A stretch of 64,000 bases of DNA from Streptomyces macrolidinus (GTDB lineage: Bacteria > Actinomycetota > Actinomycetes > Streptomycetales > Streptomycetaceae), in NCBI RefSeq assembly GCF_023887685.1, contig NZ_JAMWMR010000009.1:1-64000 (forward strand), read 5' to 3'. The stretch's first letter is position 1; each line of letters begins with the position of its first letter. Below are positions 17,573 to 30,031 of the stretch, piece by piece. The notes under the pieces were generated by a model that saw only the letters and a list, made by a program, of their open reading frames with translations, made no database searches and was not told the DNA's origin. Both the position numbers and the translations under genes were made by a program.

Positions 17573-18523
17573 ATGACTGCACCCACGAGCCCCCCTCCTG
17601 CCCCCGCCCCCGCTCCGGCCTCCGCCGACGACACCACCGGCCAAGCGTCCGACCGGGGCCTGCACGCCCCTGTCATCGCCTGGTTCGACGAGCACGCCCG
17701 CGACCTGCCCTGGCGGCGCCCCGAGGCCGGACCCTGGGGCGTGATGGTCAGCGAGTTCATGCTGCAGCAGACGCCGGTCAACCGCGTCCTGCCCGTCTAC
17801 GAACAGTGGCTCGCCCGCTGGCCACGCCCCGCGGACCTCGCCAAGGAACCGCCCGGCGAGGCCGTCCGCGCCTGGGGCCGCCTCGGCTATCCACGCCGCG
17901 CACTGCGCCTGCACGGCGCCGCCGTCGCCATAGCGGAGCGGCACGGCGGCGACGTACCCACCGACCACGCCCAACTGCTCGCCCTGCCCGGCATCGGCGA
18001 GTACACGGCCGCGGCGGTCGCCTCCTTCGCGTACGGCCAGCGGCACGCGGTCCTCGACACCAATGTGCGCCGCGTCCTGGCACGCGCGGTCACCGGTGTG
18101 CAGTACCCGCCCAACGCCACGACCGCCGCCGAGCGCAAGCTCGCCCGCGCGCTGCTGCCCGAGGACGAGCGCACCGCCTCCCGCTGGGCCGCCGCGTCCA
18201 TGGAGCTGGGCGCGCTGGTGTGCACCGCGAAGAACGAGACCTGCCACCAGTGCCCGATCGCCGGTCGGTGCGCCTGGCGGCTCGCCGGGAAGCCGGAGCA
18301 CGAGGGCCCGCCGCGCCGCGGCCAGACGTACGCGGGCACGGACCGCCAGGTGCGCGGCCGACTCCTGGCCGTCCTGCGGGAGGCCTCGCACCCGGTTCCG
18401 CAGTCGGTCCTCGACCGCGTCTGGGACGAGCCGGTGCAGCGCGCCCGCGCGCTGGACGGCCTGGTCTCCGACGGCCTGGTGGAGCCCCTCCCCGGGGGCC
18501 TCTACCGCCTCCCGCTCACCTGA
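17573..18523 (+). CDS. mutY: A/G-specific adenine glycosylase MutY
   Basis: It removes adenine mispaired with 8-oxoguanine in base-excision repair. The 316-aa protein has the HhH-GPD core: EFMLQQTPV, the hairpin LPGIGEYTAAA, the catalytic-Asp segment VLDTNVRRV, and a 4Fe-4S ligand set C-x6-C-x2-C-x5-C in CTAKNETCHQCPIAGRC. The N terminus has an Ala/Pro-rich extension of about 20 residues. It is shorter than E. coli MutY because the C-terminal 8-oxoG-recognition domain is abbreviated, as in other actinobacterial forms. The ATG at 17573 is the first in-frame start after C-rich non-coding DNA; the open frame from 17255 is an artefact. Confidence 0.93.
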   Translation: MTAPTSPPPAPAPAPASADDTTGQASDRGLHAPVIAWFDEHARDLPWRRPEAGPWGVMVSEFMLQQTPVNRVLPVYEQWLARWPRPADLAKEPPGEAVRAWGRLGYPRRALRLHGAAVAIAERHGGDVPTDHAQLLALPGIGEYTAAAVASFAYGQRHAVLDTNVRRVLARAVTGVQYPPNATTAAERKLARALLPEDERTASRWAAASMELGALVCTAKNETCHQCPIAGRCAWRLAGKPEHEGPPRRGQTYAGTDRQVRGRLLAVLREASHPVPQSVLDRVWDEPVQRARALDGLVSDGLVEPLPGGLYRLPLT

Positions 18524-18838
18524 CACCGCCCCGCCCGGACGCCCGCCCTCCCGCGGGCGTCCGGGCGGACCGCGCACACCGATCTCTCAGCGCGGCCACA
18601 GCCCGCCCCCGGCCCTGTCACAGCTCGCCCCATCCACCAACAGGGCAAATCCCCCGATACCATCCCCAACTACCGCGCGGCCTTACCCCGTTCCTACTTC
18701 CGTTACACAACCGACGGACAGCCGAGCGCTTCTCGCAGGCTGCCTCGGACAACCTCGTGACAAGCCCTCCGTAGCTTCATATGCGTACCGCGCACGGCGT
18801 GGTGCGCAGGTCGGAAACGGGGAACGGAGGCGGTTGGA
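18524..18838 (+). promoter_or_regulatory. Intergenic region carrying the sigE promoter
   Basis: This 315-bp gap between mutY and sigE has no convincing gene. It must hold the sigE promoter, known in S. coelicolor to be activated by the CseB regulator encoded downstream. I see GTGACA followed by TAGCTT near 18760-18780, but the 9-bp spacing is poor, so I do not assign hexamers. A GGAGGCGG (18825-18832) serves as the sigE ribosome-binding site. Confidence 0.45.
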
Positions 18839-19378
18839 ATGGCGCACGGCGAGGTGCTCGAATTCGAGGAGTACGTCCGCACCCGGCAGGACGCGCTGTT
18901 GCGCAGTGCCCGCCGGCTGGTCCCGGACCCCACGGACGCCCAGGACCTGCTGCAGACCGCGCTGGTGCGCACGTACGGCCGCTGGGACGGCATCGCCGAC
19001 AAGCGCCTCGCGGACGCCTATCTGCGCCGCGTCATGATCAACACCCGGACGGAGTGGTGGCGGGCCCGCAAGCTGGAGGAGGTCCCCACCGAGCAGCTCC
19101 CCGACGCGAGTGTCGAGGACGCCACCGAACAGCACGCCGACCGCGCCCTGCTGATGGACATCCTGAAGGTGCTGGCTCCGAAGCAGCGCAGTGTCGTCGT
19201 CCTGCGACACTGGGAGCAGATGTCCACTGAGGAGACGGCCGCCGCCCTCGGCATGTCGGCCGGAACGGTCAAGAGCACGCTGCACCGGGCGCTCGCCCGG
19301 CTCCGCCAGGAGCTGGAGGCGCGCGACCTGGACGCACGCGCGCTGGAGCGTGAGGAGCGGGAGCGTTGCGCGGCCTAG
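18839..19378 (+). CDS. sigE: ECF RNA polymerase sigma factor SigE
   Basis: A 179-aa extracytoplasmic-function sigma factor for the cell-envelope stress response. Region 2 covers residues about 10-75 (DPTDAQDLLQTALVRTYGRWD) and region 4 about 105-160 (LAPKQRSVVVLRHWEQMSTEETAAALG). No zinc anti-sigma gene follows; instead come a lipoprotein and a two-component system, exactly the S. coelicolor sigE-cseABC layout. There, cell-wall damage activates CseC, CseB switches on the sigE promoter, and SigE transcribes cell-wall genes. The 3' end overlaps the proposed cseA start by 13 bases. Identity rests on protein motifs plus four-gene synteny. Confidence 0.95.
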   Translation: MAHGEVLEFEEYVRTRQDALLRSARRLVPDPTDAQDLLQTALVRTYGRWDGIADKRLADAYLRRVMINTRTEWWRARKLEEVPTEQLPDASVEDATEQHADRALLMDILKVLAPKQRSVVVLRHWEQMSTEETAAALGMSAGTVKSTLHRALARLRQELEARDLDARALEREERERCAA

Positions 19379-20019
19379 GCACAGGAGCCATACGGTCCGA
19401 CAGAGCCCGCAAGGCGGCGATCGTGGCGTTGGCCATGATCGCCGCCCTCGGTCTGTTCGCCTCCGCCTGTGCCACCGGTGGCACAGGCGCCCGCGACGAG
19501 GGCCCGGCGGGCGGCAACACGGTGGTGTCCCATACGACCCCCTCCTCGTCGCCGACCACCAGGGAACCCACGCGCATGGACGTCGTGCGGATGGTCAAGG
19601 CGGACCCGTTGGTCTCCAGCGCCGTCAAGAACGACCTGAAGCCGTGCGTGGGCGACGAGTACCCGGTCGACGTGTCGTACGGGAACCTGACCCAAGGCTC
19701 CGCGAACGACATCGTGGTCAACGTCATGACCTGCGGTGACGCCGTCGGCGTGGGCTCGTACGTGTACCGGAGGGCTCAGGACAGGTACCACAATGTGTTC
19801 AAGGCCGAGGAGCCTCCGGTCTACGCGGAGATAGACCGCGGCGAGCTGGTGGTGACACAGCAGGTGTTCGACAAGAGTGACTCGGTGGACTATCCCTCCA
19901 GCGAGGAAGTGATCACCTACCGCTGGAAGGCGAAGCACTTCACCGAGCAGTCCCGCACGCACAACGAGTACAGCAACGCGGTGGGCAACGGCGACGCGGT
20001 CGCGCCCACCGGGAACTGA
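19366..20019 (+). CDS. cseA: CseA lipoprotein, negative regulator of the sigE system
   Basis: A 217-aa probable lipoprotein. A basic N terminus (RSDRARK) leads to a hydrophobic segment and a lipobox-like FASAC at about residues 31-35. A Thr/Ser/Pro linker and a soluble extracytoplasmic domain follow. In S. coelicolor CseA is a lipoprotein on the outer face of the membrane that dampens sigE expression. The start is inferred as TTG at 19366, overlapping the end of sigE and preceded by GAGGAG (19352-19357); a GTG/ATG inside the signal segment would leave no basic n-region. Overlap suggests translational coupling to sigE. Confidence 0.85.
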   Translation: MRGLGTGAIRSDRARKAAIVALAMIAALGLFASACATGGTGARDEGPAGGNTVVSHTTPSSSPTTREPTRMDVVRMVKADPLVSSAVKNDLKPCVGDEYPVDVSYGNLTQGSANDIVVNVMTCGDAVGVGSYVYRRAQDRYHNVFKAEEPPVYAEIDRGELVVTQQVFDKSDSVDYPSSEEVITYRWKAKHFTEQSRTHNEYSNAVGNGDAVAPTGN

Positions 20020-20029
20020 GGGCATTCGG

Positions 20030-20734
<705 letters not shown>

Positions 20735-20742
20735 CCAGGAGC

Positions 20743-22107
20743 ATGCGAAGGGTTCTCAAGCGCGTGCGGCGGCTCCTCAAGCGCCTGGTCCCCGAGGACG
20801 CGGGCATACGAACCGGTCTGAGCTGGAAGCTCAGCGCGGCGATCGCCCTGGTCGGCGCGCTGGTCGCGCTCGCGCTGAGCCTCGTCGTGCACAGCGCGGC
20901 GCGGGTCTCGATGCTCAACAACTCACGCGACCTCGCCGACTCGCGCGTCCAGGTGGCCCAGCGGATGTACGAGTCCGGGCGCACGCTGTCCTTCGGGGTC
21001 AAGGTCGACGACCCGGCCATCCCGCAGGATCTGCTGGAGAAGGTCAGGGAAGGCCGACGCGCCACCTATGTCTCCGAGGGCGCGCACGGGGTGCCGGACA
21101 TCTGGGCCGCCGTCCCGCTCAAGGACGGCAGGGTGCTGTCCCTGCACACCCCCTTCACCGACCGCAGCACCGAGGTGATGAAGGACCTCGACCAGGCGCT
21201 GATCATCGGCTCGATCTCGGTCGTCCTCGGCGGCTCGGCCCTCGGTGTACTGATCGGCGGGCAGCTCTCGCGGCGACTGCGCAAGGCGGCGGCAGCGGCG
21301 AACCGGGTCGCCCAGGGCGAGACCGACGTACGAGTACGGGACGCGATCGGCGGTGTGGTGCGCGACGAGACGGACGATCTGGCGCGTGCGGTCGACGCGA
21401 TGGCGGACGCGCTCCAGGAGCGGCTGGAGGCGGAGCGCCGGGTGACGGCGGACATCGCGCACGAGCTGCGCACTCCGGTCACGGGTCTGCTGACGGCGGC
21501 GGAACTGCTGCCGCCGGGCCGCCCCACCGAGCTGGTGCTGGACCGCGCGAAGGCCATGCGCACGCTGGTCGAGGACGTCCTGGAGGTCGCACGCCTCGAC
21601 GGCGCCTCCGAGCGGGCCGAACTCCAGGACATCCTGCTCGGCGAGTTCGTGAGCCGGCGGGTGGCCGCGAAGGACTCGGACATCGAGGTCCGGGTGGTCC
21701 ATGAGTCCGAGGTCACCACGGACCCGCGTCGGCTGGAGCGGGTGCTGTTCAATCTGCTGGCGAACGCGGCCCGGCACGGCAAGCCGCCGGTCCAGGTCTC
21801 GGTCGAGGGCCGGGTGATCCGCGTACGGGACCACGGGCCCGGCTTCCCCGAGGAACTCCTCGCCGAGGGGCCGAGCCGTTTCCGCACGGGCAGCTCGGAC
21901 CGCTCCGGTCGCGGGCACGGCCTGGGCCTGACGATCGCGGCGGGCCAGGCACGGGTCCTCGGCGCCCGCCTGACCTTCCGCAACGTACGCCCGGCCGGAG
22001 CCCCGGAAGACATCCCGGCCGAGGGTGCGGTCGCAGTGCTGTGGCTACCGGAACACGCCCCGACGAACACAGGAAGCTTCCCGGCGCTGCCCATGTCGGG
22101 AAAGTAA
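20743..22107 (+). CDS. cseC: CseC sensor histidine kinase
   Basis: A 454-aa membrane sensor kinase. Two transmembrane helices (about 27-52 and 148-175) bracket a roughly 95-residue extracytoplasmic sensor loop. Then come a HAMP region, the H-box DIAHELRTPVTG with the phosphorylated His, an N-box (FNLLANAARHG), and G-boxes (RDHGPGFP and GRGHGLGL). In S. coelicolor it senses cell-wall damage, for example by lysozyme, vancomycin or other wall-active agents, and phosphorylates CseB. It is the last gene of the sigE operon and is followed by a repeat-rich non-coding stretch. Confidence 0.95.
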   Translation: MRRVLKRVRRLLKRLVPEDAGIRTGLSWKLSAAIALVGALVALALSLVVHSAARVSMLNNSRDLADSRVQVAQRMYESGRTLSFGVKVDDPAIPQDLLEKVREGRRATYVSEGAHGVPDIWAAVPLKDGRVLSLHTPFTDRSTEVMKDLDQALIIGSISVVLGGSALGVLIGGQLSRRLRKAAAAANRVAQGETDVRVRDAIGGVVRDETDDLARAVDAMADALQERLEAERRVTADIAHELRTPVTGLLTAAELLPPGRPTELVLDRAKAMRTLVEDVLEVARLDGASERAELQDILLGEFVSRRVAAKDSDIEVRVVHESEVTTDPRRLERVLFNLLANAARHGKPPVQVSVEGRVIRVRDHGPGFPEELLAEGPSRFRTGSSDRSGRGHGLGLTIAAGQARVLGARLTFRNVRPAGAPEDIPAEGAVAVLWLPEHAPTNTGSFPALPMSGK

Positions 22108-22139
22108 CGGCCGAGCTTCCCGCGACCGCGCCCTGAGCG

Positions 22140-22600
22140 GGTACGCAGAGCGAAGGCCCTGGGACGAGTGGGTCGCCTGGTCAGGGCACACGAGCGAAGA
22201 CCCCGAAGCGGATAGCTCCTCTGAGCAGGACTCCGACGCCCCAGTCGGCAAAGCGAGGGCTCGCGGGGCTGCCGTGGGGTCGCCGGGACGCCTCCGGAAA
22301 CGGCGCGAGGCCCCGGAGCGGGCGCGCACGAGCGGAGGCCCCCGGGACGAGTGGCTCCTCTGAGCCGGACGCGCTCGAGCGACTGCCGGGGCGGATGGCT
22401 CCCTCAGCAGGGCACGCACGAGCGAAAGCCCCCGGCAAAGTGGCTCCCTGAGCAGTGGTCCCGCGACCGTGCCCGGCGACCAGCCCCTGAGCGGGGCACG
22501 GCCGAGCGAAGGCCCCTGGGACGAGTAACGCCCCGGGACGCAACGAGCGAAGACCCCCGGGGCAAGTGGCTCCCCTCAGCCGGACGCGCACAAGCGAAGT
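22140..22600. repeat. Imperfect tandem repeat array between cseC and the exporter gene
   Basis: A GAGCGAAG-like core followed by a C-rich run, then (G)GACGAGTGGCTCC and CTGAGC, recurs with a 41-47-bp period. Cores start at 22148, 22192, 22330, 22377, 22420, 22504, 22545 and 22592. Gaps of 138 and 84 bp fit three and two degenerate periods. Copies diverge by point changes and small indels. Open frames on both strands arise only because the repeat is GC-rich and almost stop-free, and indels break any fixed frame. I see no gene here. The array occupies nearly all of the 530-bp gap. Confidence 0.75.
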
Positions 22601-22636
22601 CCCCCGGAGCGCACACATGGCTCCGGGGGGACTTCG
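22595..22636 (-). terminator. Strong hairpin, terminator of the exporter gene
   Basis: A 16-bp arm CGAAGTCCCCCGGAGC (22595-22610) pairs with 22620-22636 with one bulged G. It lies four bases past the stop of the leftward MFS gene. It also forms the last unit of the repeat array, so the array may have grown from terminator-like DNA. Confidence 0.75.
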
Positions 22637-22640
22637 GGGC

Positions 22641-24263
<1,623 letters not shown>

Positions 24264-24274
24264 TTACCTGCCGA

Positions 24275-24326
24275 CCGGCTAGTTGACTACACTGGGACGG
24301 TAACCCCGTAACTAGCCGGGCGTCAA
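24275..24326. promoter_or_regulatory. TetR operator and divergent promoters
   Basis: A perfect inverted repeat CCGGCTAGTT/AACTAGCCGG (24275-24284 and 24310-24319, 25 bp apart) lies between the MFS and tetR genes. A leftward promoter TTGACG (24321-24326 complement) with 17-bp spacing to TTACCG (24298-24303 complement) and a rightward TTGACT (24283-24288) are interleaved with the half-sites. Repressor bound here would block both genes. Confidence 0.75.
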
Positions 24327-24392
24327 GTAAGTTTGCGCGGGTCTGTACGCCGGCCGGTCGGCAGATGGTCCGCGACTGCGAGGAGTGCGACG

Positions 24393-25007
24393 ATGAACAC
24401 CATGGGCGGCACCAAGCGGCAGCGGCGCGGCGACACACGCCAGCGCATCCAGGACGTGGCGCTCGAACTCTTCGCCGAGCAGGGCTACGAGAAGACCTCG
24501 CTGCGGGAGATCGCCGAGCATCTGGACGTCACCAAGGCCGCGCTGTACTACCACTTCAAGACCAAGGAAGAGATCCTCGTCAGCCTCTTCGAGGACCTCA
24601 CCCGCCCCATGGACGAGTTGATCGAGTGGGGCAAGGCGCAGCCGCACACCCTGGAGACGAAGCAGGAGGTACTGCGCCGCTACAGCGAGGCACTGGCCGG
24701 CGCGGCCCCGCTCTTCCGCTTCATGCAGGAGAACCAGGCGACGATGCGGGAGCTGAGCATCGGCAACCAGTTCAAGGGCCGCATGCTCGAGATGCGCGAC
24801 ATCATCAGAGATCCGGACGCGTCCTTGACCGACCAGGTCCGCTGCGTGACCGCGCTGTTCACGATGCACGCGGGGATGTTCGTTCTCCAGGACATAGAGA
24901 GCGACCCCGAGGACAAGCGCAAGGCCAGCCTGGAGGTCGCGATCGACATGGTGACGCAGGCGCACTCGGGTGCGCCTGCGTCACAGGAGACGTCTCGGAC
25001 GTCTTAG
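24393..25007 (+). CDS. TetR-family repressor of the adjacent exporter
   Basis: A 204-aa regulator with an N-terminal TetR HTH (residues about 12-58, ending SLREIAEHLDVTKAALYYHFKTKEE, split here by the recognition helix) and a helical ligand domain. The ATG at 24393 is preceded by GAGGAG (24380-24385); the upstream frame from 24333 lies in the operator region. It probably represses itself and the divergent DHA2 exporter. The 3' end overlaps the convergent LytM peptidase gene by four bases (TTAG shared), so read-through would make antisense RNA. Ligand unknown. Confidence 0.92.
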   Translation: MNTMGGTKRQRRGDTRQRIQDVALELFAEQGYEKTSLREIAEHLDVTKAALYYHFKTKEEILVSLFEDLTRPMDELIEWGKAQPHTLETKQEVLRRYSEALAGAAPLFRFMQENQATMRELSIGNQFKGRMLEMRDIIRDPDASLTDQVRCVTALFTMHAGMFVLQDIESDPEDKRKASLEVAIDMVTQAHSGAPASQETSRTS

Positions 25008-25663
25008 AGGGCCACGCCCTTGGCCCGGAGGAACTCGACGGGGTTGACGGCAGACCCGTAGTTGGGGGTCGTCCGGATCTCGAAGTGCAGGTGCGGACCG
25101 CTGGAGTTACCGGTGTTACCGGACTTCGCTATGTGCTGTCCGGCACCGACGCTCTGGCCGATCTGCACGTCGACCCGCGAGAGGTGGGCGTACTGGGAGT
25201 ACGTACCACCGGCGTGCTTGATCACGACGGCGTTGCCGTACGCGGGACCGTCACCGGCGCCGTTGCCGCCGGCCTTGACGACGGTGCCGCTGCTCGCGGC
25301 GACGACATCCGTCCCGCTCGGAACGGCGAAGTCCTGGCCGCTGTGGGTGGACTTCCACATGCCACCGGCCTGGGCGTAGCCCGCGGAGAGCGCGTACTGC
25401 TTGACCGGGGAGACCCAGCCCGACGAGTTGACCACCTGGGCACCGGCGCCGGCCGGCTTCGCGTTGCCGGAGACCGCCTTCGTGCCGGTGCCCGCCGCCT
25501 TCACACCGGTGCTCGCGGCCTGGGGGGCCTGCGCGTGCGAACCGGTGGCGTGCGCGACCCCGACCCCGAGCGCGGCCGTGGCTCCAAGGCCGGCGGCCAG
25601 CACGGCGGCGCGGGTGCGAAGTCGGGGCTTGCGGGAGAAGTGGGACGTGACGCGGTTGAACAT
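25004..25663 (-). CDS. Secreted LytM/M23 zinc peptidase
   Basis: A 219-aa exported peptidase likely to cut peptidoglycan cross-links. An N-terminal basic region and signal segment (AAVLAAGLGATAALGVGVAHA) end near residue 40. A linker follows, then the M23 domain with HSGQD (the HxxxD zinc motif) and the HLHF zinc motif near residue 193. Both metal-ligand motifs are intact, so it should be active. The gene has an unusually long leader and overlaps the tetR stop at its 3' end. Neighbouring sigE, exporter and clpC genes suit an envelope role. Regulation by SigE or c-di-AMP is possible but not shown. Confidence 0.9.
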   Translation of the reverse strand: MFNRVTSHFSRKPRLRTRAAVLAAGLGATAALGVGVAHATGSHAQAPQAASTGVKAAGTGTKAVSGNAKPAGAGAQVVNSSGWVSPVKQYALSAGYAQAGGMWKSTHSGQDFAVPSGTDVVAASSGTVVKAGGNGAGDGPAYGNAVVIKHAGGTYSQYAHLSRVDVQIGQSVGAGQHIAKSGNTGNSSGPHLHFEIRTTPNYGSAVNPVEFLRAKGVAL

Positions 25664-26025
25664 GAAGACCTCAGGGAGTCGGGGACTTGATGCATCCCTT
25701 GGTAACCCGACCCGAACAGATCCCCCAAATGTGTGATCTACGATGACTTCTAGTACATCGCAGTAAAACCAAGAGATGCTTGACAGACCTCAGCAATTCA
25801 GACATTTCCCCCGAAACCGCAGGGCCTGCGCGCCGAGGGCTCCGCAGAAGTTCGGGAAAGCGCCCGCGATACGTGATCCATCAGGTCACTAAAGCGTCTA
25901 GTAGTTACTCATTCACCTGTGCCCCTTGTCACGCGCGGCCCCTGTCGGAACAACCATCCGTGACAGATCCATTACGGCTGAACCAGCGGTTGAACACGAA
26001 GGAATCAGGGGCTCTGCGGGCACGC
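25664..26025 (-). promoter_or_regulatory. Long structured leader/promoter region of the M23 peptidase
   Basis: This gap holds no gene. A candidate minus-strand promoter is GTGACA (25927-25932 complement), 19-bp spacer, TAACTA (25902-25907 complement), implying a leader of about 230 nt. Within it a large stem-loop is visible: TTTCCC..GAA/TTCGGGAAA arms with inner GC pairing, about 25804-25859. An 8-10-8 inverted repeat CTACGATG/CATCGCAG (25738-25763) is also present. I could not match it to a known riboswitch, including the ydaO c-di-AMP class. Confidence 0.4.
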
Positions 26026-26070
26026 GAAAGGGGCTGCCCCGGGACCGAAAGTCCCGGGGCAGCCCCTTTC
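26026..26070 (-). terminator. clpC terminator
   Basis: A perfect 20-bp stem (26026-26045/26051-26070) with a 5-base loop lies about 25 bp beyond the leftward clpC stop codon. It isolates clpC from the M23 gene on the same strand. Confidence 0.9.
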
Positions 26071-26095
26071 GTTCTTCAGGCCGAGCGTCGCGCGC

Positions 26096-28624
<2,529 letters not shown>

Positions 28625-29192
28625 CGTTAATCGCTCCTCAGAGCGGTCAGGCAGTAAGGGGACGCTCCCCTCCCTGTCCTTCCGCAGCTTAGTCCCGCAA
28701 GCGGGGACCGCTCATTCCAACTGCCGACACCGTCCGGATCACCTCCGCTCTCGCGGAGACAGAGTCCCTGCCTCCTGACCCCGAACGCCGACATGTGCTC
28801 CAACCCGATGGTGCGAGACGATGTTCCCGCAGGCCAGGCAGATATCCCAGTCGCCAGTACGTCGTCAGTACGCCCATGGCGAACGAGAGACCGCCCGTGC
28901 TGCGTGTCGCCCCCTCCCACTAGGGATGTCTTACCCGTATGTACGGACACTCCATGCCGCGCGTACCGGTTCCCTCCGCTACGGGCGAACATCCTTGCGC
29001 CACCACACACCCCCGAACGCCCCCTTGTTCGACACACTGTGCAATCGAGCCTCCACCCAGCGTAACCCGACCGTGCTCCTGGCTGTTGCTCCCGGCATGG
29101 CTCTCACCTCACCAGGCCGCCCCCCTGCAAGCGCCCGCCCGACGGGGTGCTCCCGCCGTCGCGCGGGGCGCTCGACCCGGGCAAGGCGGTAG
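28625..29192. other. Non-coding region between clpC and the next gene
   Basis: About 570 bp without a credible gene. It contains the clpC promoter/leader (minus strand) and the ClgR-like site noted separately. Reading frames here have non-actinobacterial codon composition, rich in Cys, Pro and Arg with poor GC3 bias, and are considered spurious. It is somewhat lower in GC than its surroundings. Confidence 0.5.
28869..28885. promoter_or_regulatory. Candidate ClgR box upstream of clpC
   Basis: GTACGCCCATGGCGAAC (minus strand GTTCGCC-AT-GGGCGTAC) is an imperfect palindrome close to the actinobacterial ClgR operator, which has a CGCY core and GCG half. On the minus strand it is followed by CTGACG and TATCTG hexamers about 18 bp apart, a plausible clpC promoter. 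The match is by eye. Confidence 0.45.
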
Positions 29193-29276
29193 GGCGGCGG
29201 TACGAGAGCGGACGTCCTGGAGGTCCCCGCGAAGGCGGAGTTCGCCGCGCTGCGGCATCTGGGACCGGCCTCGCCG

Positions 29277-29645
29277 GTGGCACTGCACGCCGGGCGGATG
29301 CGGCTACTGATGGCCGCGGGCAGCGCGGAGGAGCTGCCGGGGCCGCTCGACCGGCTGGAGTGGGGCGAGCTCGCGCTGGTCCTCACCACGACCGGCGCGG
29401 GCGGATGCGTCGAGGCACTCCTGCCGCCGGGCTGGACTCCCGGCCGGATCCGTTCACAGGGGGCCGCCATCTGGCCGCGGCCCCCTGAGCCGGGGTGCGA
29501 GGTCGCATCCCGGCTGCCGACGCTGTCGGCATTGGGGGGCGCGGGGAGCGCCCCCGATCTGGTGCGGCTGGCCGACACCATGGCGACGCACTGCCACCGG
29601 ATCCGGCTGCGCCGTGCGTACGCTCAGGCGTTCGCCTTCTCGTAG
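29277..29645 (+). CDS. Small conserved hypothetical protein
   Basis: A roughly 122-aa protein that I recall as conserved between clpC and lsr2 in streptomycetes. It has no recognised domain; there are Leu/Gly-rich segments (ELALVLTTTG, LLPPGWTPGR) and a C-terminal LVRLADTMATHCHRIRLRR. The only standard start is GTG 29277, but coding-like sequence continues upstream in frame to 29193 (translating as ADVLEVPAKAEFAALRHLG). An ACG at 29202 sits where an ATG would be expected. The true protein may be 25 residues longer. The 3' end overlaps lsr2 by 22 bases on the opposite strand. Confidence 0.6.
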   Translation: MALHAGRMRLLMAAGSAEELPGPLDRLEWGELALVLTTTGAGGCVEALLPPGWTPGRIRSQGAAIWPRPPEPGCEVASRLPTLSALGGAGSAPDLVRLADTMATHCHRIRLRRAYAQAFAFS

Positions 29646-29959
29646 GCCTCACGAATGGTCGCCGGGACGCGGCCACGGTCGTTGACCTCGTACCCGTTCT
29701 CCTTCGCCCAGGCGCGGATCTGCGCGGTGTCCTGGCCGGCACCGGAAGCGGCCCGGGCCTTACCACGGCCACCCGCCCCACGGCCTCCGGTGCGACGGCC
29801 ACCCTTCACATAAGGGTCGAGAAGGCCACGGAGCTTGTCCGCGTTCGCGGTCGTGAGGTCGATCTCGTACGTCTTGCCGTCCAGCGCGAACGTCACGGTC
29901 TCGTCCGCCTCGCCGCCGTCGAGGTCGTCCACAAGAAGGACCTGAACCTTCTGTGCCAC
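29624..29959 (-). CDS. lsr2: Lsr2 nucleoid-associated xenogeneic silencer
   Basis: A 111-aa H-NS-like protein that coats AT-rich DNA and silences specialised metabolite and foreign genes. An N-terminal oligomerisation domain (QVLLVDDLDGGEADETV) and a C-terminal DNA-binding domain with an RGR hook, seen as DRGRVP, are joined by a Gly/Arg-rich linker. The GTG at 29959 is preceded by AAGGAA. A second, more divergent Lsr2 paralogue usually exists elsewhere in Streptomyces; this one has the main-copy context next to clpC. The gene ends inside the convergent hypothetical gene. The upstream region is AT-rich relative to the window, compatible with autoregulation. Confidence 0.95.
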   Translation of the reverse strand: MAQKVQVLLVDDLDGGEADETVTFALDGKTYEIDLTTANADKLRGLLDPYVKGGRRTGGRGAGGRGKARAASGAGQDTAQIRAWAKENGYEVNDRGRVPATIREAYEKANA

Positions 29960-30031
29960 CGGATTTCCTTTCATCGATAACTTCAGGGGCCGCTGGTTCG
30001 CGGCCTGTGCCCCGCTTGTTTCGGGTCCCCT

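Noticed and set aside
22181..22618. 145-residue open frame over the repeat array
   Set aside because: The array is GC-rich and low in stops in several frames; unit indels shift the frame, and there is no start context.
25664..26025. ydaO-type c-di-AMP riboswitch for the M23 gene
   Set aside because: Tempting because disA is nearby and such RNAs regulate wall hydrolases, but the conserved ydaO core was not recognisable. Recorded only as an unidentified leader.
28793..29192. Open frames between clpC and the next gene
   Set aside because: Composition rich in Cys, Pro and Arg with low GC3 bias, overlapping frames in several phases, and no start signal.
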